Origin: Planctomycetaceae bacterium
GTDB lineage: Bacteria; Planctomycetota; PLA2
Direction of reading: 5' to 3'
DNA: 46,797 nt
Assembly (NCBI GenBank): GCA_011525755.1
Contig: WYBS01000170.1
Span: forward strand, 1 to 46,797
In this document: positions 1 through 7,990 of the stretch, piece after piece
Layout: every line of letters begins with the position of its first letter
Position numbering within the stretch: position 1 is the stretch's first letter
Notes under the pieces: model-generated
Told to the model about the DNA's origin: nothing
Database searches by the model: none
Seen by the model: the letters and a program-made list of their open reading frames with translations, nothing else
Made by a program: the position numbers and the translations under genes

Positions 1-1
1 C

Positions 2-88
2 GCCGGAGTGGCGGAACTGGCAGACGCGCGGGATTCAAAATCCCGTTCCCGCAAGGGAGTGTGGGTTCGATCCCCTCCTCCGGCACCA
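2..88 (+). tRNA. tRNA-Leu (anticodon CAA)
   Basis: The acceptor stem GCCGGAG (2-8) pairs with CTCCGGC (78-84), followed by discriminator A85 and an encoded CCA (86-88). The anticodon stem CGGGA/TCCCG (29-33/41-45) encloses the loop TTCAAAA with anticodon CAA at 36-38, which reads UUG leucine codons. A long variable arm (TTCCC-GCAA-GGGAG) marks this as a class II tRNA, as expected for leucine. The T-arm motif GGTTCGATCC is intact. Confidence 0.96.
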
Positions 89-180
89 ACTCGCGCCCGA
101 GCCCGCCCGGTCCGCCATGGGCGTCGTTGACGCAGCCGCTTCGCCGCCCGTACACTCCCGGCGCGCGCATGGAGGGATCG

Positions 181-453
181 ATGGACCAAAGGCTCGCGGC
201 GCATCGGGGGGCGATGATCCTCGTGTTCGGGATCCTGAGCTGGCTCCTCTGCCCGATCGTGTTCGGCATCATGGCGTGGGTCATGGGCAACGGCGACCTG
301 CGCGAGATGGACGCCGGCAGGATGGACCCGAGCGGCCGCGGTCTCACCGAGGCGGGACGGATCCTCGGGATGGTCAACGTGATCCTCAGCGCCGTCGCGC
401 TCGTGTTCTATCTGCTCGTCTTCGGCGTCGCCGTCGTCGGAAACACCCGGTGA
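181..453 (+). CDS. small two-helix membrane protein, DUF4190-like
   Basis: A 90-residue protein with two hydrophobic segments (roughly residues 12-32 and 63-86) joined by a loop with the sequence MGNGDLREMDAGRMDPSGRG. The hairpin topology and the short polar loop with a D-x-G pattern resemble DUF4190 membrane proteins of unknown function. The start at 181 is preferred over an in-frame ATG at 169 because GGAGGG at 171-176 is well placed as its ribosome binding site. The next gene begins at the GTG overlapping this stop codon (GTGA), so the two are probably translated together. Confidence 0.7.
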   Translation: MDQRLAAHRGAMILVFGILSWLLCPIVFGIMAWVMGNGDLREMDAGRMDPSGRGLTEAGRILGMVNVILSAVALVFYLLVFGVAVVGNTR

Positions 454-971
454 GCCGGCGGGCCCCCGTGCTGACCCTCGTGCGCGTGCCGCGGCTGCCC
501 CGGTGGCCGTCCTGGGCGGTCGCCGTCACCGGCCTGTGGCTTGGCCTCGTGGCCCTCACGCGCGTGGTGGCGCCGGATGCGGTCCTCTGCACGTTCCGGC
601 GCGTCACCGGCGAGCCCTGCCCCGGCTGCGGCACCACGCGCGGCGTCGCGGCGCTCGCGAAGGGGGAGATCGGGCCCGCGTTCGCCCACAACCCGCTCGT
701 CCTCGCGACGCTCGTCCTCGTCGTCGGGCTCCTCGTGCTGCGCCTCGTCGCGGGGGTCGCGCCGCGCCTCCGCATCGGCCGCGCCGCGCTCCTCCTCACG
801 GCGGTTCTCGTCGTCGCGAACTGGGCGTACGTCATCCATGTCGACCGCCCGCCCGGGCCGATCGGCCCCCCGCCGGCACCCGCGGGCGCGCAGGAGGGCG
901 ACGCGTCCGCGCCCGCCGCGCCGCAGGGCCCGTTGCCGCTCGGGGACGGCATCGATCGGCAGGCCGGGTAG
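450..971 (+). CDS. DUF2752 family membrane protein
   Basis: A 173-residue protein carrying the DUF2752 signature CPGCGTTRG (about residues 51-59), just before a hydrophobic helix. Hydrophobic segments lie near residues 16-36, 74-92 and 105-125. The C-terminal tail is rich in proline and alanine and probably disordered. The start is a GTG overlapping the stop of the upstream gene (GTGA). DUF2752 proteins are membrane proteins of unknown function with conserved cysteines; the family call rests on this motif and the topology. Confidence 0.75.
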   Translation: MSRRAPVLTLVRVPRLPRWPSWAVAVTGLWLGLVALTRVVAPDAVLCTFRRVTGEPCPGCGTTRGVAALAKGEIGPAFAHNPLVLATLVLVVGLLVLRLVAGVAPRLRIGRAALLLTAVLVVANWAYVIHVDRPPGPIGPPPAPAGAQEGDASAPAAPQGPLPLGDGIDRQAG

Positions 972-985
972 GATCGGAGGTCGTC

Positions 986-1192
986 ATGAGACTCGCCCGC
1001 CTGCGGTGGCTCCTGTGGGCGCTGCTCCTCTTGGCCCCGGCGTGCGTCCTCCCCTCGGGGTGGGACGCCCGCGCGAACGGCGGACGTTACGATCCTTCGC
1101 CGGACGACCCCTTCCACAGCGGCCAGTGGGGCGTCGAGGACATGCGGAGCGGCTCGCAGAACTCCTTCGCGCTCCACTTCCTTGGCGATTGA
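986..1192 (+). CDS. small exported protein, possible lipoprotein
   Basis: A 68-residue protein with an arginine-rich start, a leucine-rich hydrophobic core (WALLLLAPAC) and a short polar tail. The cysteine after the core could be a lipidation site, but proline at -2 makes the lipobox imperfect, so signal peptidase I cleavage is also possible. GGAGG at 976-980 lies five bases before the ATG. The mature part resembles no family I recognise; it ends in SQNSFALHFLGD. Confidence 0.55.
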   Translation: MRLARLRWLLWALLLLAPACVLPSGWDARANGGRYDPSPDDPFHSGQWGVEDMRSGSQNSFALHFLGD

Positions 1193-1247
1193 ACCGCGGC
1201 CGCCGCGGGCGGTCGATGCCTCCGACCGCCGCTCGGGGAAGCCTGCC

Positions 1248-1263
1248 TAGGGAAACTTCCCTA
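1248..1263. terminator. short hairpin after the 986-1192 gene
   Basis: TAGGGA (1248-1253) and TCCCTA (1258-1263) form a perfect 6-bp stem with a 4-base loop, followed by TTT. It lies 55 bases after the stop of the upstream gene in an AT-richer patch. It could be a weak intrinsic terminator or an operator-like dyad. Confidence 0.3.
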
Positions 1264-1343
1264 TTTCGTGCGTAGGCGCGCCGCCGGAGTGCCGCGGATC
1301 CCGCTCGGAAGGCGGAACGGCCCCGCCGGGCGGCCCCGCGGGC

Positions 1344-1361
1344 GTTGAATTTCTCTTCAAC
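1344..1361. promoter_or_regulatory. inverted repeat upstream of the DUF4382-like gene
   Basis: GTTGAA (1344-1349) and TTCAAC (1356-1361) are a perfect dyad around a 6-base pyrimidine-rich spacer, about 80 bases before the start of the next gene. It could be an operator. No convincing -35/-10 pair was found beside it. Confidence 0.25.
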
Positions 1362-1441
1362 TTCTGAGGCGAACGCGGTTGACGGCAGGCGCAGAATGAG
1401 AACCGCAGCCGATTTTTCATTGGCAAGGAGGAGTTTCGAGA

Positions 1442-3052
1442 ATGGGCACGCGCGGATTCCTGTCTCTGGCTTTCGCAGGGTTGTTGGTCGCCGCTTGCGG
1501 CGGCGGGGGCGGCACGTCGGGGCAGTCGACGAGCCTCGGAAGCGTCGCCCTCCTCGTCGCCGAGGAGCGCACCGACGCCGAACCCACGAGCGTCGCGGCG
1601 ACGCTGACCGAGGTCGCTCTCGTCCCGCGCGGCGGCGGCCCGCGGGTCGTCCTCTTCGGAAGCACCGCGGGGCAGGAGGTCGACCTCTCCCGCGAGGATC
1701 TCCTCGTCTCGCTCGCCGAAGGGATCGAGCCCGGCCAGTACGACAAGGTGAGCGTCTCCCTCGCGGGCTTCCGTTTCGAGGGCGCGGACTGCCAGGACAT
1801 CGAGGTCGTCATGCCCGCGGGCGAGATCAACGTCGTCGCGGAGGACGCGCTCGTCGTCTCCCCCGGCGGCACCCTCTCCCTCCGTCTCGCGCTGGACGTC
1901 GACAAGTCGATCGAGCACGGGTCGGGCGTCTGCACCTTCCGGCCGGTCTTTGAGGTGAAGGCCGGCGACAGGTACCGCCGGAGCTACGGCGACGGCGACT
2001 GCCCGCGCACGGTCACGGGCACGGTCGAGGAGGTGCTCGACGAGGGCGCGGGCGGCGTGCTCGAGCTCGGCGAGCGCTGCGACCTCGAGTTCCTCGTCGA
2101 CGAGAACACCGCGATCTTCGACGAGGACGGGCAGGCGTCGGATGCGAGCGAGATCGTCGTCGGCGCCGACCTCTTCATGAAGGGCTACCTGAACGACGAG
2201 CACCAGTTCGTCGCCCTCGTGATCGTCGTGGGCGAGGTCCTCGCCGTCGAGGGCAAGGTGGACGCGGCGTTCGACTCGGGCATCTTCACGCTCCTGCCCG
2301 ACGAGGACGAGGAGGTCGTGGGCGCGCTCGACGTCTCCGTCTCCGACGGGACGCTCATCACGTTCGACTGCGCCGAAGGCTCGACGGACGACATCGTCCT
2401 CGGCGCGCGCCTCATCGCGACGGGCAAGCTCGACACGGAGGCCGGCGCCCTGCTCGCGATCTCCGTGGAGATCGGCCCCGCGGAGCTCCTTGGCCAGCTC
2501 ACCGGCATCGAGGAGAACGACGACGGCAGCGTCAACATCACGCTGCAGGTCGAGGGCGAGGAGGATCCGCGGACGATCCTCGTGGGCGAGGACGTCGGCA
2601 TCCACCTCGAGGGCGACGGCACGATCCCCACCGACCTTCTGGCGACGCTGCTCGAGTGCGCTCCGCTGACGGCGAAGGTGCTCTTCGCCGCCGACGACCC
2701 GACGCTCGTCGTCGACGTCAGCGTCGAGGAGTCCGAGATCGACGGCGACGTCACCGAGATCGACGCGGCCTCGGGCCTCATGACGGTCGACGAGACGGTC
2801 GTGGGGGTCCTCTCCGGCGCGACGATCCTCGATCTCAGGGGCGACGGCGGCCTGATCCCGCTCTCCGACGTATCCGTCGGCGACCGCGTGCGTGTCTTCG
2901 GCCTCGAGGCATGCGAGGACGAGGACGTCGACTTCCACGGCTTCGTCGTGCTCGTGGTCCCGGAGAAGAAGTGGGACGGCGGCAAGGACTGGGACGACGA
3001 CGGGGATGGCGAGGGCTGGAAGAAGGGCAAGAAGAAGCACCGGAGGGACTGA
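1442..3052 (+). CDS. DUF4382-type lipoprotein with repeated beta domains
   Basis: A 536-residue lipoprotein. The signal peptide ends in a good lipobox (LLVAAC) followed by a glycine run typical of a lipoprotein linker. Residues 30-175 (GSVALLVAEERTD..., then ...PGQYDKVSVSL...) resemble DUF4382. The rest is a series of acidic beta segments of the type VxGxVxxVD, similar to the DUF5666 repeats often found with DUF4382. The C-terminus is a lysine/aspartate-rich tail (KKGKKKHRRD). AAGGAGG at 1425-1431 supports the ATG at 1442. Function is unknown; surface or periplasmic location follows from the lipobox. Confidence 0.7.
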   Translation: MGTRGFLSLAFAGLLVAACGGGGGTSGQSTSLGSVALLVAEERTDAEPTSVAATLTEVALVPRGGGPRVVLFGSTAGQEVDLSREDLLVSLAEGIEPGQYDKVSVSLAGFRFEGADCQDIEVVMPAGEINVVAEDALVVSPGGTLSLRLALDVDKSIEHGSGVCTFRPVFEVKAGDRYRRSYGDGDCPRTVTGTVEEVLDEGAGGVLELGERCDLEFLVDENTAIFDEDGQASDASEIVVGADLFMKGYLNDEHQFVALVIVVGEVLAVEGKVDAAFDSGIFTLLPDEDEEVVGALDVSVSDGTLITFDCAEGSTDDIVLGARLIATGKLDTEAGALLAISVEIGPAELLGQLTGIEENDDGSVNITLQVEGEEDPRTILVGEDVGIHLEGDGTIPTDLLATLLECAPLTAKVLFAADDPTLVVDVSVEESEIDGDVTEIDAASGLMTVDETVVGVLSGATILDLRGDGGLIPLSDVSVGDRVRVFGLEACEDEDVDFHGFVVLVVPEKKWDGGKDWDDDGDGEGWKKGKKKHRRD

Positions 3053-3065
3053 TCCCCCGATGAAA

Positions 3066-3107
3066 AGCCGGGCCCGCGTGCGTTGAGGAAGGTGGGCGGG
3101 CCCGGCT
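3066..3107. terminator. 12-bp inverted repeat between two plus-strand genes
   Basis: AGCCGGGCCCGC (3066-3077) and GCGGGCCCGGCT (3096-3107) are perfectly complementary with an 18-base loop. AAAA precedes the left arm, so a U-run would follow the stem only for minus-strand transcription. It lies between the stop at 3052 and the start at 3129 and may act as a transcription barrier or mRNA 3' end. Confidence 0.4.
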
Positions 3108-3128
3108 CCCGCCCTGCGGTCCCCACGG

Positions 3129-4799
3129 ATGTCCATCCGCCTGCTCGTCCTCTTGCTCGCGGCGGCGCCCGCGTTCGCACACGGCGGCAGCTTCCGCGGG
3201 CAGGGCAAGGGCGTCGCGCCCGGCCTCCCGAACCAGCCCACGGCGCCCGACCCGTCCGGGGGCGCGACCCACACCTGGCTCACGTGGTGGAGCTACAACC
3301 AGTTCCGCTACACGGACTTCCGGCGCCGGCAGAACGAGCGCCGCGGCCCCGTGACGAACGAGGACGGACGCGCCGAGAGGGACCCGAACGAGTGGCGGGC
3401 GCACGTGCGCGGCGAGCTGACGCCGGCGCTCATCGGGGCGCTCGCCGACGACGACAAGGAGGTCCGCACGGCGGCGGCGATCGCGCTCGGCAAGTGGCGC
3501 GCGGTCCTCGCGATCCCGGATCTCCAGAGGACGTACGACAGGGACGACGAGCGCGAGGTCCGCGAGGCGGCCATCCTCGGGCTCGCGCTGCTGCGCGACC
3601 TTTCGCTCCGGCCGTGGTTCGAGCGTGTCGCGGGCTCCGAGGACGCGAAGCTGCGCGAGCGCGGGTACGCGCTCCTCGGCCTCGGGCTCCTCGGCGACGG
3701 CGAGTCGCGGGCCTTCCTCCTCGCGCTCCTCTCGCCGGACGACAAGAAGGCGAGGGCGCTTCTCCCGCAGATCCCGAAGGAGGAGCAGCAGTTCCTCTGC
3801 GCGGCGGTCGCGTCGCTGACCCAGGTGGCGGGCGCCGACCTCTCGGGCGAGTTCCTGCGGATCGCGTTCGACGAGCGGCTCGACGAGGAGGTGCGGGCCT
3901 ACGCCGTCAGCGCCCTCGGGAAGATGGGCGCGACGGCGTGCCTGAAGCAGGTGGCGCCGCTGCTCCGCTCGGAGAGCGACCATCTCCGGAGGTCCGCGGC
4001 GCTCGCGCTCGGGCGCCTCGCGTCACGCACGGACACGGAGGCGATCGACGCGCTCGCCGAGCGGGCCGGGGGCGACCGCGACCGGATCGTCCGCCACTTC
4101 GCGACGCTGTCGCTCGGGATGATCGGCGGGCCGAAGGCGTTCGGGCTCCTCCGGAAGCACTACGACGCGGCGAACAAGGAGGCGCGCGGCTTCTTCCTCC
4201 TCGCGTACGGCCTCTCGCGGGAGCCGGGCGCGGGCGCGATCCTCGCGGAGGTGATGAAGACCGACGCGGATCCGATGATGGCGGCGGGGGCGGCGCTCGC
4301 GCTCGGGCTCCTCGAGGACGCGGCGCACGCGCCGGCGATCCGCGAGACGTTCGCGCAGGCGAGGTCCTGGACGCTGGTGCAGACCTGCATGCTCTCGCTC
4401 GCTCTCCTGAACGACCAGCCGTCGGCGGGAAAGATCGAGGATGTGCTCGTGGGGCGCCGGAACCCCGAGGTGCGGACGGCGGCGGCGGTCGCGTTCGCGC
4501 TCCTCCGGCAGTGGTCGGCGCTCCCCGTGCTCATGGGCATCCTGCGCGAGGAGAAAAGCCTCGTCACGCTCACGACGATCTCGCAGGTGATGGGTCTCCT
4601 CGCGACCGAGAAGGCGGCGGAGCCGCTGCTCGATCTCTACAGGGACAAGGGGCTGCAGCGGCAGGCGCGGGCCTTCGCGCTGGTCGCGGTCGGGGCGCTC
4701 GGCGATCCCGAGGAGGTCCCCCTCCTCGTGAGGCTCGCCTTCGACCTCAACTACATGCTCCGGTCCGACCCCGTCGACGAGGCGATCACGATCCTGTGA
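3129..4799 (+). CDS. exported HEAT-repeat protein
   Basis: A 556-residue protein with a signal peptide (RLLVLLLAAAPAFA, likely cleaved after AFA). From about residue 95 to the end it is a chain of roughly 30-residue helical repeats with the HEAT/PBS-lyase pattern, for example DDDKEVRTAAAIALGKW and LRSESDHLRRSAALALGRL. Such solenoids are protein-binding scaffolds, here probably periplasmic or outer-membrane associated. Residues 20-90 before the repeats are rich in W, Y, R and N and match nothing I recognise. Large HEAT proteins of this kind are common in Planctomycetota. The ribosome binding site is weak. Confidence 0.8.
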   Translation: MSIRLLVLLLAAAPAFAHGGSFRGQGKGVAPGLPNQPTAPDPSGGATHTWLTWWSYNQFRYTDFRRRQNERRGPVTNEDGRAERDPNEWRAHVRGELTPALIGALADDDKEVRTAAAIALGKWRAVLAIPDLQRTYDRDDEREVREAAILGLALLRDLSLRPWFERVAGSEDAKLRERGYALLGLGLLGDGESRAFLLALLSPDDKKARALLPQIPKEEQQFLCAAVASLTQVAGADLSGEFLRIAFDERLDEEVRAYAVSALGKMGATACLKQVAPLLRSESDHLRRSAALALGRLASRTDTEAIDALAERAGGDRDRIVRHFATLSLGMIGGPKAFGLLRKHYDAANKEARGFFLLAYGLSREPGAGAILAEVMKTDADPMMAAGAALALGLLEDAAHAPAIRETFAQARSWTLVQTCMLSLALLNDQPSAGKIEDVLVGRRNPEVRTAAAVAFALLRQWSALPVLMGILREEKSLVTLTTISQVMGLLATEKAAEPLLDLYRDKGLQRQARAFALVAVGALGDPEEVPLLVRLAFDLNYMLRSDPVDEAITIL

Positions 4800-4805
4800 T
4801 CAGGT

Positions 4806-4822
4806 GGGGGGGCTCCGGGGGC
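4806..4822 (+). repeat. near-exact copy of the dispersed 17-mer
   Basis: GGGGGGGCTCCGGGGGC differs from the 17-mer GAGGGGGCTCCGGGGGC only at position 2. It lies just after the stop of the HEAT-repeat gene. Confidence 0.6.
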
Positions 4823-5028
4823 TCGGGCCCGCCGGCATGCGAGGGGACAGGGGGCGGGCTGTCCCGGGCGCGCCCTCAGCCGTGCGGGAGTGCTGCCGTG
4901 GCCGACGCCGAGGCGCTGCCCGGCCGAGGCTTCCTTGGGCGCGCCTGCCACGCCGGCGGGGCCTTCTGCGAAGGCAGCCAAGGCGGGCGGCGGGAATCGG
5001 CGGGGCCCCGATCATGACGGTAAGCCCA

Positions 5029-5047
5029 CTAGCGCATCCGGCGCTAG
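5029..5047. terminator. 7-bp hairpin downstream of HEAT gene
   Basis: CTAGCGC (5029-5035) and GCGCTAG (5041-5047) form a perfect stem with a 5-base loop. No U-run follows directly; a CT-rich stretch starts about 20 bases later. It is a possible transcription end for the plus-strand gene. Confidence 0.3.
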
Positions 5048-5124
5048 GCTGGACCGGGACCCCGCCTTCCCCTTTCTCCTTTACGTGCGTTATCACCGAC
5101 ATCCGCATATGCCGCAATGGAGAG

Positions 5125-5235
5125 ATGAAGTGTCGTAAGTGCCTGCGCAATAGCAGGTTAGGCCACTATCCCGAGTTTTTACATTCCGCCGGGAAGGCGA
5201 ATGGGACCAATTGCCGCGAGTTTGACTCCTTTTGA
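5125..5235 (+). CDS. possible 36-residue cysteine-containing peptide
   Basis: A short ORF starting MKCRKCLRNSRLGHYPEF, with a CxxC pair at its N-terminus and a third cysteine near residue 30. It lies in the low-G+C patch and ends directly before a strong inverted repeat. GGAGAG touches the ATG, which is too close for an ideal ribosome binding site. It could be a small zinc-knuckle peptide, a remnant of a larger gene, or chance. I recognise no family. Confidence 0.2.
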   Translation: MKCRKCLRNSRLGHYPEFLHSAGKANGTNCREFDSF

Positions 5236-5237
5236 GA

Positions 5238-5267
5238 CCAAAAACCGAACCAATCGGCGGTTTTTGG
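5238..5267. terminator. bidirectional intrinsic terminator candidate
   Basis: CCAAAAACCG (5238-5247) and CGGTTTTTGG (5258-5267) are a perfect 10-bp inverted repeat with a 10-base loop. The A-run in the left arm and T-run in the right arm give U-rich 3' arms in both directions, which suits the convergent genes on either side. Confidence 0.6.
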
Positions 5268-5313
5268 AGCCCTGCGGACGCAAGCTCTTGCCGGGCCGTC
5301 GCTTACGGCGTGC

Positions 5314-6036
5314 CTAGCGCTCGATCTCGGTGAGGGCTCTCGCCGCCGCGGCCCGGACGGACTCGCTCGGGTCCTCGAGTGCGGTCAAGAGGGCCGGCTT
5401 CGCCTCCGCAGCGCCGGGTCCCATCGCGCCGAGCGTTTGCGCCGCGGACACCCGGGTGGATTCCTCCTTGTTCCCGAGGGACCGGACGAGGAGGTCGAGG
5501 ATCGGCGTGCCCATCTCGTCGAAGGCCTCGGCGACCATCGCGCGCACGTCCGGGTCCTCGCTTGTGAGCGTGCTGAAGAGGACGCGCGTGGGGGCTGCCG
5601 TGTCGCCGGTGATGCCGTAGAGCGCGAGGGACGCGGCGACCCGCACGCGCACGTCCTGGTCCCTCAACGCGCGGTCGAGCGGGACGAGCGCGTCGCGCGC
5701 GCCCTCCCCGACGCGGCCGAGCGCGATCGCGGCCATGACGCGGACGCCCCTGTCCTTCGACTTCAGCGCCTTCGCGAGCGCGGGCACGGCAGGGTGGGCC
5801 TCCGGGCCGAGGCGCGCGAGGAGCGAGGCGGCCATGACCTGGGGCTTCGCCGGGGCGGTCTCGAGGATCGCGATGAGCATCTCGATGGCCTCGGCGCCCT
5901 TTGCCGCGAGGCGGTCGCGGGCCGTGTCGCCCTTCCCCGGGTCGGCGAGTTCTTTCGCCCACTCCTCCGCGGTCTTGCCGTCCAGCCGGTCGGCGCAGCC
6001 GGCGACGAGGAGGAGGACGGGAAGTGCCACGCGCAC
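5314..6036 (-). CDS. HEAT-repeat lipoprotein
   Basis: A 240-residue lipoprotein: signal peptide with lipobox LLVAGC, then a short conserved opening (LDGKTAEEWAKELADP), then HEAT/PBS-lyase repeats from about residue 45 to the end (for example LKSKDRGVRVMAAIALGRVG and LEDPSESVRAAAARALTEI). The G-K-T-x-x-x-W opening before HEAT repeats is a common layout in planctomycete lipoproteins. It is probably a protein-binding scaffold anchored to a membrane. The nearby frameshifted gene at 8411-8724 opens in a similar way (GLTVPQWAARLDD). Confidence 0.8.
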   Translation of the reverse strand: MRVALPVLLLVAGCADRLDGKTAEEWAKELADPGKGDTARDRLAAKGAEAIEMLIAILETAPAKPQVMAASLLARLGPEAHPAVPALAKALKSKDRGVRVMAAIALGRVGEGARDALVPLDRALRDQDVRVRVAASLALYGITGDTAAPTRVLFSTLTSEDPDVRAMVAEAFDEMGTPILDLLVRSLGNKEESTRVSAAQTLGAMGPGAAEAKPALLTALEDPSESVRAAAARALTEIER

Positions 6037-6187
6037 GGGCCCATGATCGCCCGCAGCGGCCGGTTTGGCGAGCGGCCGCCGCCGTCAAGGGGGCCCTTCG
6101 CCCGCGTGTCTCGTTCGGGGACGGTGGAGACGGTTGGCGCTCGACACGGCCCCGGGGCGTGGTGGGCTTCCCCTTGGGACGGTACGG

Positions 6188-7981
6188 ATGGCGGAAACGA
6201 AGTCGATGGTGTGGCCGGCGGTGCCCGCATCGCCTCTCGAGGGCGTGCCTGTGGCACCGGTCGCGCCGGAGCACGTGCCGGTCGCGCCCGTGGCGGCGGC
6301 GAACGGCCCCCGGACCCCCTCGACACCTGCCCCGGAAGGGACCCTCACGAAGGGGCAGCAGGCGGAGCTCGAGCTCCGCGGCCACTTCCACGGCCGCCGC
6401 GCCGGGCAGCGCATCCAGGTGCCGCTCGACGTCGAGCTCGTGTGCTTCGAGCGCAACGTCGGCGCGCGCACGGTGAACCTCTCGCGCAGCGGCGTGTTGA
6501 TCGAGGTGCGCGACACGCGCGCGGGCGGGATGACCGAGCTTGTCGCGTACTGCGAGGAGATGGGCCGCCTCTTCGCGGCGGGCGGCACGCTCGACTTCGC
6601 GTGCGGCGTCTCGCGGACGGTCCATGTCGTGCGGATCACCGCGGGGGGGCTCGGGGGGCGGATGGTCCCGCTCGTCGCCTGCCGCTTCACGGAGCCGCTG
6701 ACGCCCGGGGACTTCGCCCACATGGGCATCGACCCGCCGCCCGCGGAGCACGACCTGCCCGACGCCGTGGACGCGGACCCGACGCAGCGGGCGCGCACCG
6801 TCCGCGAGATGGACGTCGTGGGCGCGAAGCGGAAGGTCCCGGCGATCCACGAGCTCGTGCGCTGGGCGGTCGAGCTCGACGCCACCGACATCCACGTGAA
6901 GGCGGGCAGCCCGCCGCGGCTGCGCGTGAACGGGCAGCTGACGGCCGTCGGCGAGGACCTGCTCTCCGAGGACGAGACGCGTGCGATGGTGCGCAACTTC
7001 CTCTCGGCCGCGCAGTGGGAGGCGTTCGAGCGCGACGGCGATCTCGACGCGGCCTACGCGCTCTCCGGCGTGGGGCGGTTCAGGATCAACGTGCTGCGCA
7101 GCCGCGGGCGGATCGGCATGGTGATGCGGCGCATCCCCGAGATCGTGCCGGACGCCGCCTCGCTCGGGCTCGCGCCCGCGTGCCTCGCGCTCGCGGGGAA
7201 GAAGCGCGGGCTCGTGCTCGTCACCGGCGGCAGCGGCTCCGGGAAATCGACGACGCTCGCGGCGATGATCCGCCACGTCAACGAGACGCGGCGCTGCCAC
7301 ATCATCACCCTCGAGGACCCGATCGAGTACGTCCACGAGGAGATCGAGGCCGAGATCACGCAGCGCGAGATCGGCCACGACACGAAGGGATTCGCGGAGG
7401 CGCTCCACAAGGTCGTGCGCCAGGATCCCGACGTGATCATGGTCGGCGAGATGCGCGACCTCGAGACGATCAAGCTCGCGGTCACGGCGGCGGAGACGGG
7501 GCACCTCGTCTTCGCGACGCTCCACACGACGTCCGCGGCGCAGACCGTGGACCGGATCGTGGACGTGTTCCCCGCGGAGCAGCAGCGGCAGATCCGGATC
7601 CAGCTCGCCGGCACGCTGCTCGGGATCGTGTCGCAGGTGCTCGTGCCGTGCGTCGGGAGCGGGCGCGCGGTGGCGCAGGAGGTGCTCATCGCGACCGATG
7701 CCGTGCGCGCGCTCATCCGCGAGGCGAAGACGCCGCAGATCCAGAACTCGCTCCAGACCGGCGCGAGCGAGGGGATGCAGACGCTCGAGGAGTCGCTGAA
7801 CGCGCTCGTGAAGAACGGAGTCATCACGTACGAGACGGCCGTGCACAACGCGAACTCCCCGCAGCGCATCCGCGGGACGCCGGCCACGCCCCCGGAGCCC
7901 CCCCAGATCCCGGAGGCGCCGGTGGCCGACGAGAAGCCCGTCGTGCGCATCCCGGTCGCGCCGCGCGCGGGCCGGCGGTAG
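6188..7981 (+). CDS. PilZ-PilT fusion: c-di-GMP-binding type IV pilus retraction ATPase
   Basis: A 597-residue protein in three parts. Residues 1-60 are a proline/valine-rich linker. Residues 65-180 look like a PilZ domain, with an arginine cluster (GRRAGQR, 69-75) and NLSRSG (97-102), the two motifs that bind c-di-GMP. Residues 215-560 are a complete PilT-type secretion ATPase: an N-terminal segment of the type ATDIHVKAGSPPRLRVNG, Walker A GGSGSGKST (347-355), Walker B DVIMVGE (415-421), His box AETGHLVFATLHT and the PilT motif ALIREAKTPQIQNSL. PilT drives pilus retraction and twitching. The fusion suggests c-di-GMP is read directly on the motor. No other pilus gene is in the window. The start at 6188 gives the first complete domain layout; the ribosome binding site is weak. 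Confidence 0.85.
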   Translation: MAETKSMVWPAVPASPLEGVPVAPVAPEHVPVAPVAAANGPRTPSTPAPEGTLTKGQQAELELRGHFHGRRAGQRIQVPLDVELVCFERNVGARTVNLSRSGVLIEVRDTRAGGMTELVAYCEEMGRLFAAGGTLDFACGVSRTVHVVRITAGGLGGRMVPLVACRFTEPLTPGDFAHMGIDPPPAEHDLPDAVDADPTQRARTVREMDVVGAKRKVPAIHELVRWAVELDATDIHVKAGSPPRLRVNGQLTAVGEDLLSEDETRAMVRNFLSAAQWEAFERDGDLDAAYALSGVGRFRINVLRSRGRIGMVMRRIPEIVPDAASLGLAPACLALAGKKRGLVLVTGGSGSGKSTTLAAMIRHVNETRRCHIITLEDPIEYVHEEIEAEITQREIGHDTKGFAEALHKVVRQDPDVIMVGEMRDLETIKLAVTAAETGHLVFATLHTTSAAQTVDRIVDVFPAEQQRQIRIQLAGTLLGIVSQVLVPCVGSGRAVAQEVLIATDAVRALIREAKTPQIQNSLQTGASEGMQTLEESLNALVKNGVITYETAVHNANSPQRIRGTPATPPEPPQIPEAPVADEKPVVRIPVAPRAGRR

Positions 7982-7984
7982 ACT
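7979..7984 (+). promoter_or_regulatory. possible -10 element of a leaderless start
   Basis: TAGACT lies six bases before the ATG of the 7991 gene and includes the stop codon of the PilT gene. The spacing would place transcription start at or next to the ATG. No good -35 is seen. Confidence 0.25.
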
Positions 7985-7990
7985 GTTCCC

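Larger units (their letters stand above)
4800..5313. other. 514-base gene-poor stretch between convergent genes
   Basis: This stretch separates two converging HEAT-repeat genes. Bases 4800-5030 are G+C-rich and contain one near-exact copy of the dispersed 17-mer. Bases 5060-5270 are clearly poorer in G+C than anything nearby and hold a possible 36-codon ORF and a strong inverted repeat (listed separately). No long coding region with normal codon use is visible on either strand. Confidence 0.6.
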
